64,000 bases of DNA from Geosiphon pyriformis (taxonomy: Eukaryota; Glomeromycota; Glomeromycetes; Archaeosporales; Geosiphonaceae): contig JAAOMT010000480.1 in NCBI GenBank assembly GCA_016748015.1, positions 125,356 to 189,355 of the forward strand, in the 5' to 3' direction. Below the pieces are notes generated by a model. It was not told the DNA's origin, searched no databases, and saw nothing but the letters and a program-made list of their open reading frames with translations. Below are positions 20,745 to 33,259 of this stretch, piece by piece. Every line of letters begins with the position of its first letter. Positions within the stretch are counted from its first letter, which is position 1. The position numbers and the translations under genes are program-made.

Positions 20745-21386
20745 ATAAAAAATAGAAATCCCAAACCACATTTATACAATAGCTTAACAATTATTCCAAA
20801 CCATAAATCAACAACAATTAAACATAGAAATTGTTATTAATCACTAAACAATCTGCTATCAAAACACAAAAAGAGAAAAAAAAGCAGAAACAATCCCATA
20901 TTAGTAACTACAGAACCAAACAAAATATTGGTCAGATAAAATCATAGAAGAAGTAAAAAATACTTTTGGAAAAATACCAAAAATAATTTCAACAAAGGAA
21001 TTAATCAAAGAAAACTGGAAGCTAAAAATAAAACAACTTCCAGTAATATACTATTATTATCAACTAAAACAAAAACTGAATATCCAAGAATTATATATTG
21101 ATAAATTCAAACAAATATTTAATTAAGAAATAGTACAACAGATTGAAGAGTTTATTAAAAAAAAACAAATTCAAAAATATATATCAAAACAATTTATTAA
21201 TTACACATCATATTTCAAAACTATCTAAAAATATTATTATACCAAGAAATAAAAACAATAATTGTTAATTAGTAAGGAAAAATAAACAACTTTTAATATA
21301 AAGAAATAAAAAACAAGATTGAACAAACAATATTAGAAAAAGAAATAATAAATTTAATTTAAAGTGAAAATTTTGATGAAGCTTAA
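20745..21386 (+). pseudogene. B1 ORF3 remnant
   Basis: Same position as ORF3 of A, D and H. I-P-N-H-I-Y-T-I-A near 20760 and G-K-I-P-K-I-I-S-T-K-E-L near 20970, then Y-Y-Y-Q-L-K-Q-K-L-N-I-Q-E-L-Y near 21050, match H. The frame is long between stops here. Ends before the purine tract at about 21392-21404. Confidence 0.7.
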
Positions 21387-21406
21387 TATTAAAAAGAAGC
21401 AGATAA

Positions 21407-22423
21407 TATTACTCATAGAAAAATACAAAAAAAGAAAGCTAGAAAAACAGATAGAAAAATAAACTAATAAGAAAATAGTACTTAACACATGAACACAATA
21501 TTAAAAAATATAACATATTGCTTAGTAATATGCATATTGCTAACAAATTATGGTATACTACTCAGCAATGTAAGCAATATTAGTAAATTATGACACACTG
21601 CTTAGCAATGTAAGCAATATCAGTAAATTAGAGCATATTGCTTAGGAAAATATAAGATCTTGTAAAACAAAGAAATATGTATATATAGTAAAAGTATTAA
21701 AAGCAGAAAAAACAGAATTAATATCAAAATCTATCTAAAAATTGATACCAAAATCCATATAAAAATTGATACTAGAATATAGTTTAGAATAAAATATCTT
21801 AACTCATTAATTATCTTATACCTCTTCTTTTAAAAAGATAGTTTTCTATAACTTGAAATAGAATTAAATCACATATTAATAAAATATCAATTACTACTTA
21901 AATCTATATTATTATTATTTGATTAAGGAATACTAAAATCACTTCCACTTTATTAACACTTTATGTTAATAGAATCTAATACTTGATTATATTAAACCAA
22001 TAGTTCTTAATTATGGCTATTAATAAGATATTAATTTTTTTTATTTTTTTTTATTTTTTTTATTTTGTTTCTTTGCTGTTTTACTAAATTGATTAAAAAA
22101 ATTAAGTATTGAGTATTTTGACATCAAGAATAGTCTGGTAAAAGACCCAGAAATAAGAATAAAGAACTCGGAAATTAAGAATAGCTTACCAAAAGAATAC
22201 AACTGCCAGAATAAACCAGCCACCATGCTGAAAAAAATTTGATGAAATAACCATTTCAAAAAGCTACCAAAACCATTATTAAATCTTTGTCTATTATACA
22301 AAAAACTTTACCAAAACCTTTAAATCATGAAAACTTTCAAAAATTACCAATACTATTCAGCTATTAAACACCAAATTATGAGTTTGTTATTTGTTTCTAT
22401 ACTCCAAAAAATTACCTGTAACA
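21407..22423 (+). repeat. B1 3' LTR (1017 bp)
   Basis: Starts TATTACTCATAG (TG changed to TA) after the purine tract AAAAAGAAGCAGATAA, ends CCTGTAACA. It contains a tandem block (about 21500-21650) of roughly 38-bp units with TGCTTAGCAATGTAAGCAATAT and a T-rich run near 22030-22075. Confidence 0.88.
21500..21650 (+). repeat. Tandem units with inverted GCTTAGCAATGTAAGC core in the B LTR
   Basis: About four imperfect units of about 38 bp. Each holds a small inverted repeat (TTGCTTA...TAAGCAA type). The H LTR has the same kind of block at about 59660-59830 on the minus strand. The position in U3 suggests a regulatory array; inferred. Confidence 0.6.
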
Positions 22424-23360
22424 ATAGAGCTTAATATTAAAAGAAAGAAATAATGTTATTTATAGAAATTTAGAAATTTTTAATAAGAATATAAAATAGT
22501 CAATTAGAAATAGGCATAATAAAAGAGAAATTTTAGAATTTCTCTCAAAAAATTGCAGAATTCCAGAAATTTCAAAATTCCTTTTAAGAAATTACAAGAT
22601 TCCAGAAATTTCAGAATTCTTGGCTAAAGAAATTAAAAGAATTCAAGAAATCTTGTATAACATTAATTATATATATATAGTAAAAATATTAAAAGCAGAA
22701 AAAACAGAATTCAGTTCAGAATTAATACCAACAATTCATTAATTATTTTATACTTCTCTTTTCAAAAAGTAGTTTTCTACAACTTAAAGTGGAATCAAAT
22801 TATATATTAATAAAATATCAATTATTACCTAAATTCATGTTATCATTACTTGATTAAACAATATTAATCACTTTTATTTTATTAACATCTTATATTGATA
22901 GAATTCAATACTTAATCATATTAAAACAATAATTCTTGATTATAACTATTGACAGAATACTAATTTTTTATTGTTTTTTTATTTATTTTTATTTTATTTA
23001 TTTTTATTTTGTCTTATTTTGTTGTTTACTAATTGATTAAAAGGATTAAAGTGTTAAGTATTTTGATGTTAAGAATAGTCTGATAAAAGACCTAAAAATA
23101 ATAGTAGAAATTTAAGAATAGCTTATTAGAAAAGCATAACTATTAGAATAAACTAGCTAATATGCTGAAAAAAAAATTCATAGAATAAACTTCTAAAAGA
23201 GTACTAAAACAATCATTAAATCTTTGTCTATTATACAAAGAACTTAATCAAAACCTTCAAATTATAAAAATTTTTAAATATTATCAATATCATTAAGCTA
23301 TTGAACACTAAATTATGAATTTGTTATTTGTACCAACACCCCAAATAATTATTTATAACA
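22424..23360 (+). mobile_element. B2: 3' end and 3' LTR of a second B-family element
   Basis: 22424-22454 reads GAGCTTAATATTAAAAGAAAG, the ORF3 end and purine tract of the B family. The LTR follows: TGTTATTTATAG at 22455, end TTTATAACA at 23360 (906 bp). The rest of B2 should lie left of the window, on the far side of B1. No primer site follows 23360. Confidence 0.75.
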
Positions 23361-23721
23361 TTATCTTTTTTTGACTTATATAATTGTAATATTTGAAGAT
23401 TATTGAATAAAGCATAACTAAAAAGTACATCTAATACCTAATATTAAATTCTAAGAGTGCTAACATAAGACATAGAATTATACTAGTGTGTTATTATTTG
23501 TTAATATTATAAACTATCCTTTTACCTTCAGATTTTTTGGTTATTTTTTGGTTATTTTTTGAAAAAAATAGTAACTGAAATATTTTATAAGACTAATTTT
23601 ACATATTGAATCCATATTTATTCAATTCACTCCTTGAAGTTAAATCTTTTTTAATTCATTTCATTATTTTACAATCTTGTTTTTTTTGCTATTTATTAAC
23701 TTATTACTTTAACCCATAACA
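23361..23721 (+). repeat. E1 5' LTR remnant
   Basis: From about 23500 it matches the end of the E2 LTRs read on the minus strand (for example TTATAAGACT followed by CATATTGAAT). It ends CATAACA at 23721. The left part is missing at the B2 junction, so B2 may have inserted into this LTR. Confidence 0.65.
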
Positions 23722-25300
23722 TAAAAGTAGTGTTCCTTGTGAGGTTGTCAAAATCCACTTATTTTTTTATTGTATGGGTAATTATTTATACTTGTTATAA
23801 TAATTAAAAAAACACTTTACAGTATACAACAGAAATAATCTAAATTTTATTGCATTCAATTCTCTGCTTTTTTGTTTGATCTGCTTTTTTCTTAAAGAAC
23901 AATTTAGAAGACAATTCTAAAACTTTTAGAACTGGTTCTTAAATAAGTATTTAGCTAAAACTTATACAGCCTATATAATTTACTTCTTTAATCAAGTTTA
24001 TTTTAAAAAAATTTCTATAGAAAAAAACAACAGCATCAACCAGCTTTTATATTCAACAATCTTTAAACAACAATTTTCTGATTTTGAATATCTAAATTAT
24101 TAAATTCATTTTTGGCTTGCTGTCTATTAACTAGCTAAAACTCCTTTTGAAACAGAAAAAAAAAGCTATTAAACCACTTTTGTTTTCTATTCTTTTTTAA
24201 ATAAATCAAATTATTTTACACAAACAGTTATTTCTGAACCAATGACTATTAACTTCATGCAAACAAACATCCTGGCTGTTTTTCAAAGTATACAAACTGT
24301 TTTAAGACAAAGAAACAATATTCTATTACTCTTATTTAAAAGCAATACATAAAATTTAATTGAATAGTTGAATAACTTTAAAAAAGCTACTATAGCCAAT
24401 TAATATAATAATAAATACAAGTTTTAAATCATTGGTGGCTACTTTCAAGACTTATCTGCCATCTGGTTTTTACAAAAAACTAATGCCAATGCTTAGCAAA
24501 AAATTATTAGATAGACATCAACAAATACCAAAGAAAACAACACTTTTTTTATCACACAGTTTGAAAACAAATTCAGAACTTCTATTTTGATCTCTAGAAT
24601 TAGAAAAAAGAACCCAAGATTTAGAAAAAGTAGTAACTAAATATGCTAAAGCAATAAAAAAGCTAATTAAATGAATAGATTTTAAAAAAAACTGGACAGA
24701 AAAGCAAAAAATTTACTCTTTTACAAAAGAAGTGAGAACTAATCTTTTATATGTTCTTTGGCTTTTTTTATCTCTAAAAAACAATTTCACAATAAATATA
24801 GCCATTGAATTTGCCCAAAAGATAAAAAACAATCAAAAAATACACTTAAAATCTACTTTTTTAATTTTTGTTTCTGCTTCTGTTATGACTTTTGTTTTCC
24901 AAATAACTATTATATTCTTTGTTGTTTATATTTAAGATTCTAATAAACAATTAATAAACAGACTCACAGCCAATTTTGCTTAGCTATTAAAATTTTTAGC
25001 CCGAGTAGTTAGAAAGAATCAACAATCACAAAAACTTAGATTTGAATTTTATTTCAATTAAACTTAACAGTTTTTTTATCAAAGACAGCAAAATTGTGGT
25101 CTACTTGTATGCTACTGTTGTAAATTAACTGAACATTTCTCAAGAGATTGCAATAATTTCTCATTGCTTTCTCCAGCTTCTAAAAATAATAACAATTAAA
25201 ATAATAGACTTATTAACAATAATATTCCCAATTAAAGACCTAATAATGTCAACTTTAATTTTTTTAAAGAAAATTTTTTAGTTATAGCTACTGTTTATTA
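23722..25300 (+). pseudogene. E1 primer site and gag remnant
   Basis: A decayed primer site (AAGTAGTGTTCC, about 23724-23737) is followed by broken gag. It matches E2 gag (34150-35720 minus) along its length. The zinc knuckle is at 25110-25151 with all ligands (C-Y-C-C-K-L-T-E-H-F-S-R-D-C). Only short open pieces remain, for example 24732-24935, which is not a separate gene. Confidence 0.75.
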
Positions 25301-26460
25301 ATCTTTAAACTGATAAGCACATCTTCAAAGGATGAGAGTACAAACCAATTAAAAAAAAACTTTTTTATGCTTTTAATCTAATTAATAATGATCATAATAT
25401 GAATAAACTGGCAATCAATTTTTCTAATTTAACAAGAAAAAAAAAGAAAGCCAAGATTGATTTTACTTTGGACCCCAATAAAGCTTCCAAATTAACTGTT
25501 AATAATAATAAGCCATTAAAAACAAAAATTTTCAAGAATTTTCCAAATCTAAAACTTTCAAAAATTGTACAAAAATCTGGACCCTAATATATTGTTAAAG
25601 ATCTTATAAAAATTCCAGCTCATATTATCTTTGGCCAGCTAATGACCTATCCACAATTCAGAAAAAACTTTTGCAAATCATTGATCTTAAAGAAAAAGAT
25701 ACCAAAAACCAACAAGCACTTTTATCAAACTGAACTTGCTGACAATAACAATATTATTTCTTTAATTTGCAAAGCACAAGTGGCTGGTTATTTTATTAAT
25801 TTGATTTTAGACAGTAGATTATCTGTTAGTATTATTGCCAAACATTTTTTTAAAGCAATTAATAGAAAGATTGATAAACTCTTAACTAAACTTATGGCCA
25901 ATATACATGATGACAAAAAAAAAATTTAGTATAACCAAAACTGTTTTTGTTTATATTAATAATATCAGCATTAAAATTAACATAGAGATTTTTAAAGTTA
26001 AAGAATATACTATCATTATTAACAATAAATGGGTTAAGAAAGCAAAAGCTTTACTTGACTATAAACTTTGTAAGCTAATCATTAGATGTAATAAGAAGCC
26101 TATTGTGGTTAAGTAACATTATTGGACAACTTTTTTAGCATTCAAGCAAGATTCAGAAGAAGAACAATTAGATAAATTAGATGATAAAGAAAGTGAAAAA
26201 GAAAATAATAAAGAAAAACAAAAAGAAACTGCTAAATTTGTCTATACTATCTTTACCAGCAATAACAAGTTCCTAGACAATATTAAGGCTAACAAAAAAA
26301 AAATTATTGTAAATGACAAGCTAATTTGTTGGCCATACTATAATATATTCAGAAAGATTTTTGACAGAAAGCCAAATACAGTTATTGGTAATATTATTCT
26401 TATATCTAATGCTGGTGCAATAAGTCATTGTATTTTTCCAGTAATAAATACAAATTCTGT
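25301..26460 (+). pseudogene. E1 protease region remnant
   Basis: 25399-25587 is a Lys-rich linker shared with E2. 25642-25929 leads to the active site L-I-L-D-S-R (Gly lost, about 25803-25820); 25907-26116 continues the fold in another frame. A Glu/Lys-rich tail follows to about 26230. No dUTPase sequence is found between here and RT. Confidence 0.75.
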
Positions 26461-27749
26461 CTAATTTATTATAAGAATTGGAAATTTATTAGCTTAATAC
26501 CAAAAGAAGAGATATAAGAAGTGCAAAAGTTTTTTGACAATGAATTACTAAAGATACAGTCATTAATAATAGAGCAAAAAAAACTTTTTTCAGAAGAAAG
26601 AAAAATAAATATTGAAAATTTGTTGACTTAAAACAGCCCAGTTATCTTAAAAGAAGATAATATCTTTAGATGTACTTATATAATACAACATATTATTACC
26701 ACCAGAAAAACTTGTCTTATCTACTTAAAGTTTTATTAGTCCAATTACTATAATAATTAATTTATCAAGAAAGAAATAAACCAAATAAAAAACTTTGGAT
26801 TTATATAATAAATCAAGAGTAAATAGGCTTTTTTAGTTGTAGTAATATCCAAAAAATATGGAATTCTACACTTCTGTAATAATTATTACCAATTAAATAT
26901 TATTATTAAAAGAGACATATACTTATTTCTCAAAATAATACAATGCTAAACTAATTAAATAGTGCTGCTTTTTTCTTAATCATTGATTTAACTACTGGAT
27001 TTTGGCAAGTAGAGATAGATTCAAAAAGCAGAAAAAAAACTGCTTTTATCACTAAATATAACATCTATGAATTTACAGTTATGTCTTTTGGTCTTATCAA
27101 TATTTCTTTTATCTTTTAATGCTTAATAGACAAAATATTTGAATTAGTAAAAGAAAACTTTGTTCTGGTTTATTTAGACAATATAATGGTATATTTAAAA
27201 ACTTGGGATAAATACTTAAAACATCTACAAAAAATTTTTGATCTTTTTAAAAATGCTGGCCTTAAGATTAACCCAATTAAATTTTTTTTTAAACAACAAT
27301 TTACATAATTTTTTGGTTATCTTATTACAAAAAATAGAATTTTTTCTAATTTTGCTAAGATTAAAAAAGTTTAAAATATCAAACAACCAATAAATATTCA
27401 TAAATTATACTCTTTCCTTGGTTTGACATTTTATTATTGCAAATTTGTCAAAAATTTCTCCAAAATCACTTTTCTTTTCAATTAACTACTTAAAAAACTG
27501 TTAATTATTACTAGAACATAAGCTTTTAAAACTCTAAAAGAAAAACTAATCACTAAACTGATTCTTAAGCAATCAGATCTGAATTAATTTTTCATTCTTC
27601 ATACTAATGTATTTGGCTTTGAACTTGGTACTGTTCTATTACAAAAAAATAAAAATAAAAAAAGCATGTTATAGTATAAATTAGTCAATCTTTTTCTCCA
27701 GCAGAACAAAATTACTCAGTTACAAAACAGGAATGCTTAGTAGTAGTAT
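26461..27749 (+). pseudogene. E1 reverse transcriptase and truncated RNase H
   Basis: RT segments: T-T-G-F-W-Q-V-E-I-D-S-K near 26990, V-M-S-F-G-L near 27080, and Y-L-D-N (for Y-L-D-D) near 27172, then F-F-G-Y-L-I-T-K-N near 27310. RNase H begins near 27600 and is cut at 27749 by the end of the E2 LTR. The rest of the element is not seen beyond E2. Confidence 0.8.
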
Positions 27750-28463
27750 TGTTATTGATTAGAATAATAAGTTAATAGATAGCAAAAAAAAACAAAATTG
27801 TAGAGTAATAAAAATAATCAAAAAAAATTTACAATAAGGAAGTAAATTAAATAAGTAAGGATTCAATGTGTGTGATCAGTCTCATAAAAATTACAGTCAT
27901 AAATCTTTTTTGAAAATTTGAAGGTAGAAGAATAGTCCATAATTGTTAACAAGATAATACTGCTGCTATTATTCTATGCCTTAACTTGGCAATTCTTAGA
28001 ATCAATAACAGATATTATTGTGTTTTTCAATTATTTTTTTATTTAATGAATCACAAAAGCAAGCAATTGCTTCTTTGGCTAATTTTAATAATACAAATCA
28101 AGAAAAAAAAAGATAAGATATGTGAATGTTAACAAGTAATCTTTTATCTCAAGATGTTTAAATACTTAAAAATAAGAAAAAGAAAATAAATAATATGAGA
28201 GAAAGTAATTGATAGTGGGTTTTATTTTATTACTTTAATCATGTTTTTCTACAGCTAAAAAACTTATCACTTATATAGCTATTGAAAATAGTCAATAACC
28301 AAATCAATAATCAGATCAATAATCAGGTCATTGATTAAGTTAATAGTTAGGTTATTAATCAGGTTAATAATTACTATCTAAAAATAGAGTGGCTAATTAT
28401 ATAATATTAGTGGTTAATACATGTGATAACTAATAAAAAGTATGAATTTTAATCATAATATTA
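27750..28463 (-). repeat. E2 3' LTR
   Basis: On the plus strand it starts TGTTATTGATTAG and ends AATCATAATA beside the purine tract (TTATCCTTTCTAAAGAG). It pairs with 35763-36451. It contains a tandem run of 16-bp units like AATCAATAATCAGGTC at about 28286-28372. Confidence 0.85.
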
Positions 28464-29035
28464 TCCTTTCTAAAGAGATTGAGCTCCAGCAAAATCAAGT
28501 TATTTATGAGATAATCTAATTGAAGAGTTTTGTTTAACTCAAAGCTAACTAGTTTGTTGAAATCTTTTATATAATACTTAAAGCAAAATGAGTTTTGTAT
28601 TCAAGAAATCAAATCTTTGTATAAGAGTTTTGGTTTTTTTAGCAATAGTCAAAACTCTTAAGACATCTAATTGTATAATGCCCAAAATTTTTATCTGTAT
28701 CTCTAAAGTTGTTTTCTTTATAAGTTTCATATCTTCTATGATTTCACCAAAACAACCATAGAGTTTTAATTGCTTTTCATATGACAAGTTTTTGTTAATG
28801 GATAAAATTTTCTTAATTGTTTTTTTAATTGTGATAAAAAATAAAAGTATTACAGCTGTTATACTTTTCAACAAATATTTATTCATTTTGCTACCAATTT
28901 TTTTTCTTTTGGTAGTTGTTTTCTTTGGTCTAATAACAGTATGTATTCTACTGTTATTAGCTATGATAGTCTGTTTTCTAATGGTTAAAGTAGTATTTGA
29001 ATGGTTTTTAATTCAATACTCATGGAAAGTATAGA
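28464..29035 (-). pseudogene. E2 3' ORF remnant (ORF3 position)
   Basis: A minus-strand frame (28578-28886, open for 102 codons) lies between integrase and the 3' LTR, the place of ORF3 in A, D and H. I see no sure similarity in its body. The far end, in another frame, reads D-F-A-G-A-Q-S just before the purine tract, like D-F-D-G-A-Q in H. Whether this is a true ORF3 homologue is open. Confidence 0.5.
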
Positions 29036-30426
29036 AGATGTTTTGAATGTTTTGATCCAAAAAATTATTGTTCATGTTGATTAAAGATATCTCTGTTTTG
29101 GGAATGGTATATTTATTTATATTTGATTTTTGTTAATTATTTGGGTCAGTTATAACAACAGATAACCAATCAGATTGTTTGTAATATTTCTTAAGTCACA
29201 TGCCATAAACAGAATGATCATTGAAAATTGTTTTATATTAATCTTATAAGATATAAAAACTATTGTTCAAAACTTTGTTGACTATAAAGTGTTCTTTTTA
29301 CTAGCTAAAAAATTTATTACTATAAACATTGTCTCTGTCTGAATGATATTCTAATACTAAGTTACCAATACTTAAGAAAAGTGTTTTATAAGTTTTTTTT
29401 TTTAAGTTTTTTTTGAAACTGTTTTATTTTTTCAAAAGCAATTATTCATGCTTCTGCCAATAAGTTAAGAATGATACCAAGTCTTTTTTGCAAAATGTCT
29501 TTATAATTTCTTATTATGATTTCTTTAAAGAGTATTATTTCAATATTAGTTTCTATTGGTAGTATTGCTATGTGTTCATAGAACAGATAAAAAGATTCAT
29601 AACTTGTTATGTTATAATTCACAGTTCTATAAGCAAACAAAGCTAAAAGCAGTACTTTGTTTTATAAGTTTGTTTCTTTACTGATTTTGGTTAAGATTTT
29701 ACATAGTGTTCTATTAAAATATTCTATTAGATCATTTGTCTGAAAGTAATAAAAAGAGGAAAGTTTATAACATATTCTCATTTTTTTACAAAGTTCTTTA
29801 ACCAGTGTACTGAGAAAAGCTCTTTTTCTATTAGATAAAAGTTCTTTGGGGCAGTCATGATGGCAGATAATATCTTTATAAATAAAATTGACTATTAAGA
29901 CTGCTGTTTAGTCTGAAGTGGCTCTTGCTTCTACCCACTTTGTAAGATAGTCAGTAGCTGTAATAATATATCTATTGCTATTAGGAGTTATTGTTAAAAA
30001 TTCAACAACATCTATATTAATTCTGTCAAATAGTTGGCCAACAAAGATTGGGTAAATATCTTTTTTTTGATTGGGTTTGCTTTTTTTTTGACAAGTATCA
30101 CAGATTTTGATGTATTTAGCAATGTTTTTTTTTAAGGTAGGCCAATAATAGCAAGCTAAAGTTTTCTGGATTGTTTTTGTTTTTCCAAAGTGTTTAGCTA
30201 ATAGATTAGTGTACATGTTGTATATTACAATTTCTCTTTCTTTAAATTTGATGACTCTTTGGAGATAGTCAGGATCTTTTCTATTTCTTTTGTAAAGTTG
30301 GTTTTGGTAAATCAAATAAAAATTTAATTGTTTATGCAAATATTTTTTTTGCTGTTGAGTGTAATCTAATGAATATTGTTTTTTTTCCAAAAATTTTATT
30401 AATGCAAAGTAGTTATTCAAGTCCAT
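29036..30426 (-). pseudogene. E2 integrase remnant
   Basis: 29908-30426 minus is a long open piece with the zinc domain (H-F-G-K, then C-D-T-C-Q-K-K), the core I-N-I-D-V-V-E-F-L with the first Asp, and Y-L-T-K-W-V-E-A. The second Asp appears as Asn (L-L-S-N-R-K, near 29830). The Glu is kept in N-D-L-I-E-Y-F-N near 29720. A further open piece is at 29446-29640. Dead. Confidence 0.85.
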
Positions 30427-31166
30427 TATTATGTTTATTTATAAAGGAGTTACTAATAATTAGGTTGGTTTGGTTTGAGAAAATTGTACTGTCACTAAAT
30501 AGTAAGTCTAAAGAGAGCATTGGCATTTTAATAATTAGCTTCTTTATAATATTAAATATTATAGTTAAATTTATCCAGGTAGAATATCCAGCAAGTTATT
30601 TATTTGTGTTCTAGCTTCTTTTTATTGCACAGCCAAACCAAGACTTAATGATCTGTTATCACTAAAAATTTTATACCAAGAAGATATTAATCTTAGTAAC
30701 TAGTAGCTTAAACTACTGTTAAGCATTTTTGTTTAATAATTAAATAATTCTTTTCTGCTAGTATAAGAGTTCTACTGGCATATGCTATAGCATGTTTTTT
30801 GCCATCTTCATTTTTTTGTAAGAAAACAGCACCAAGTCCATAGCCAGATGCATCAGTGTGTAAAATAAAAGATTAGTTCAAATCAAGTTGTTTAAGAATT
30901 AGTTTAGTAACAAGTTTTTCCTTTAAAGTTTTATAAACTTTTTGTTAATAAGTGCTTCAATAATAATTGACATTTTTTTTGAGTAGCTGATTAAAAAAAA
31001 AGACAATTTTGGAGAAATTTTTGATAAATTTGTAATAATAAGAAGCCAAACCAAAAAAGAGCATAGTTTAAAAACATTTATTGGTTGTTTAATATTCTGG
31101 ACTTTTTTAACTTTAGCTGAGTTAAAAAAAATTCTATCTTTTGTAATAAGATGACCAAAAAACTGG
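30427..31166 (-). pseudogene. E2 RNase H and end of RT
   Basis: RNase H keeps H-T-D-A-S-G-Y-G-L-G-A-V (about 30825-30860) and A-I-A-Y-A-S-R (about 30775-30800). RT C-terminal pieces (F-F-G-H-L-I-T-K-D near 31140-31166) are cut by the solo LTR at 31167. Stops present. Confidence 0.8.
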
Positions 31167-32149
31167 TGTTATTAATAAAATTTTAGCTATTAATTAGCAT
31201 AAAATTATTCCTATAATTTCTATTATTAATTAGCATATATTATTATTATTTCAATTATTACTTATTATTTAATCAAATTATCAAATATTATCATTCAATT
31301 AATAATCTAATTTGTACCATAGAAATTAAGATGATCAAATTACACAATATCCTGAACTATTTAATATAGTCAAAATTCGCCGAAATTGATAAAAATTGGC
31401 CAAAATAATCAATAATTTGTAGAAATAACTTGTAATTCACTGAAATATATCTTTAGTTTGCTAAAATTAAAGCAAAGAGAAAAGTACAAGTTTAAAAACT
31501 AGTATTACAACAAATTGTATAAAAAAAGAGCTTTTTTTTTCAAAAAAATATATCTTTTTATAGTATTTTACTATAATATTTTACTTTAAATATCTTAATT
31601 AAAACAAATTACTTTTTACACATCTCAAATAAAAATTAAATATTCAAAAAACAAATCTTTTGATTATTACATTTGAAATTTTCTCAACACAACTAACATT
31701 TTGAAATTAATTAACTACTAATTTCAGTAATTTGTTAGTAATTCCAGGCCTAAATAGAAAACATTTCCCTTAATACAATTCTATTTCTTTTACATTTCTT
31801 TTATTTTTTTCTTTTTTTTCTTTTTTTTCTTATTATAATCATCAGAGTAGCTTATAGACAAGATTCTTGTAGAAAATTTGACTTTTACAGCAAAGTAACT
31901 ACACATTTTTAGTAAGCTTTTAGACAAGCAATTCTTGAAAAAGAGTTGACATTTATTACAATATAACTACACAAAACAACTGACACAAAATTGGCCATTC
32001 CACTTATAAGCCCAGCAGTTCAAATTATAGGAGATAATTTGAAAATAAATTCAGTTATTGAAGGTTCAACTGCTTCCAGAAAATGTGAAATTAGCAACAG
32101 AAAAATATTAACAACATTCAAGAAAAGAGACCAAAAACCTCCAATAATA
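31167..32149 (+). repeat. Solo LTR of the A family inside E2 RT
   Basis: Matches the A LTR from TGTTAT to the end ...CCTCCAATAATA over 983 bp, including the tandem AGTTC units and TATA region, with heavy decay. No internal sequence follows. Flanks are CTGG (31163-31166) and CTGT (32150-32153), a 4-bp target repeat with one mismatch. Joining the flanks restores E2 RT at the T-Q-F-F-G segment. It was left by recombination between two LTRs. Confidence 0.88.
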
Positions 32150-33259
32150 CTGTGTAAATTGTTATCTAAAGAAAAATTTAATTAGATTTATCTTAAGACT
32201 GGCATTTTTAAAAAGATCAAAAATCTTTTGCAAGTGTTTATGATGTTTATCCCAAATTTTTGAGTATATTATTATGTCATCCAAATAGACCAGAACAAAA
32301 TTTTCTTTTACTGATTCAAATACTTTGTTCATTAGACATTAAAAAACAAAAGAAATATTGGTAAGACTAAAAAGCATAACTGTAAATTTGTAAGTGTTAT
32401 ACTTGGTAATGAAGGCAGTTTTCTTTCTGCTTTTTGAATTTATTTCTACTTGCCAGAATTCAGTAGTTAAGTCAATGATTGAGAAGAAAACAGTATTATT
32501 GAATTTGTCTAATATTGTATTAATTTTGGGAAGTAGATACATGTTTCTTATAGTAATGACATTTAATTGGCAATAGTTAATACAGAAGCATAAAGTTTCA
32601 CCTTTTTTGAATATTACTACAACTGAAAAAGCTCATTCACTCTTGGTTTTTTGTATGAATTCAAGATTTTTCTTTCTGTTTATTTCTTTCTTAATAAACT
32701 TATTATTGTGTCAATTGGATTGATAAGGCTTCAAATAAATGGGGTGAGTTTTTTTGGTTGTAATAGTATGTTGTATTATATGAGTTCATCCAGAAGTGTT
32801 ATCTTCTTTTGAAATAACTGGGCTATTTCTAGCCAACAAATTTTCAATGTCTATTTTTCTTTTTTTAAAGGAAAGTTCTTTTTGTTTTACTACAAGTAAT
32901 TAAATCTTAAGTGGTTTATTCTCAAAGAACTTTTGTATTTTTCTTAGTTATTTTCTTGGTATTAGGCTAACAGATTTCCAATTTTTGTAGTAGATTAAAC
33001 AGGATTTGTATTTATTACTAAGAAAATACAAAGATTTATCACACCAGCATCTAACACAAGAATTATGTCACCAATAACTGTATTTTGCTTTTTTGGCAGG
33101 TTTTTTATCAAAAGTTCTTTTAAAGATATTATAATAAGGCCAGCAAATTAGCTTGTCATTTACAATAATTTCTTTTTTGTTAGCTTTAATATTGTTCAAT
33201 GGCTTGCCATTGCTGATAAAGATAATATAGGCAAGTTCAGCAGTTTTTTTTTGTTCTTT
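32150..33259 (-). pseudogene. E2 reverse transcriptase, N-terminal and catalytic part
   Basis: 32339-32542 minus is open and reads Y-L-L-P-K-I-N-T-I-L-D-K-F and F-W-Q-V-E-I. The active-site box Y-L-D-D is intact at 32276-32287. Upstream pieces to about 32900 hold the fingers; 32900-33259 is the broken linker to protease with a C-W-P-Y-Y piece also present in E1 (about 26327). Confidence 0.82.

Larger units (their letters stand above)
12761..22423 (+). mobile_element. Element B1: heavily decayed dUTPase-type LTR retrotransposon
   Basis: Right-hand part of an LTR element of the B family: partial 5' LTR, internal region of about 8.1 kb, whole 3' LTR. Order gag, protease, linker, dUTPase remnant, RT, RNase H, integrase, ORF3. 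Stops and shifts occur every few dozen codons. The 5' LTR is cut by the LINE. Its 3' LTR ends at 22423 and abuts the 3' end of a second B-family element (B2), so B1 probably lies inside B2. Confidence 0.85.

Noticed and set aside
22041-22301. Minus-strand frame ending in Lys/Asn run
   Set aside because: It is antisense to the B1 3' LTR, and its Lys/Asn tail is the LTR T-rich run.
24732-24935. Small hydrophobic gene at 24732
   Set aside because: It lies within the E1 gag remnant and aligns with broken gag of E2; the openness is by chance.
28578-28886. Membrane protein (hydrophobic N-terminus at 28886 minus)
   Set aside because: It lies between integrase and the 3' LTR of a decayed element; a stretch of Ile/Leu/Phe is expected from AT-rich sequence and is not evidence of a real membrane protein.
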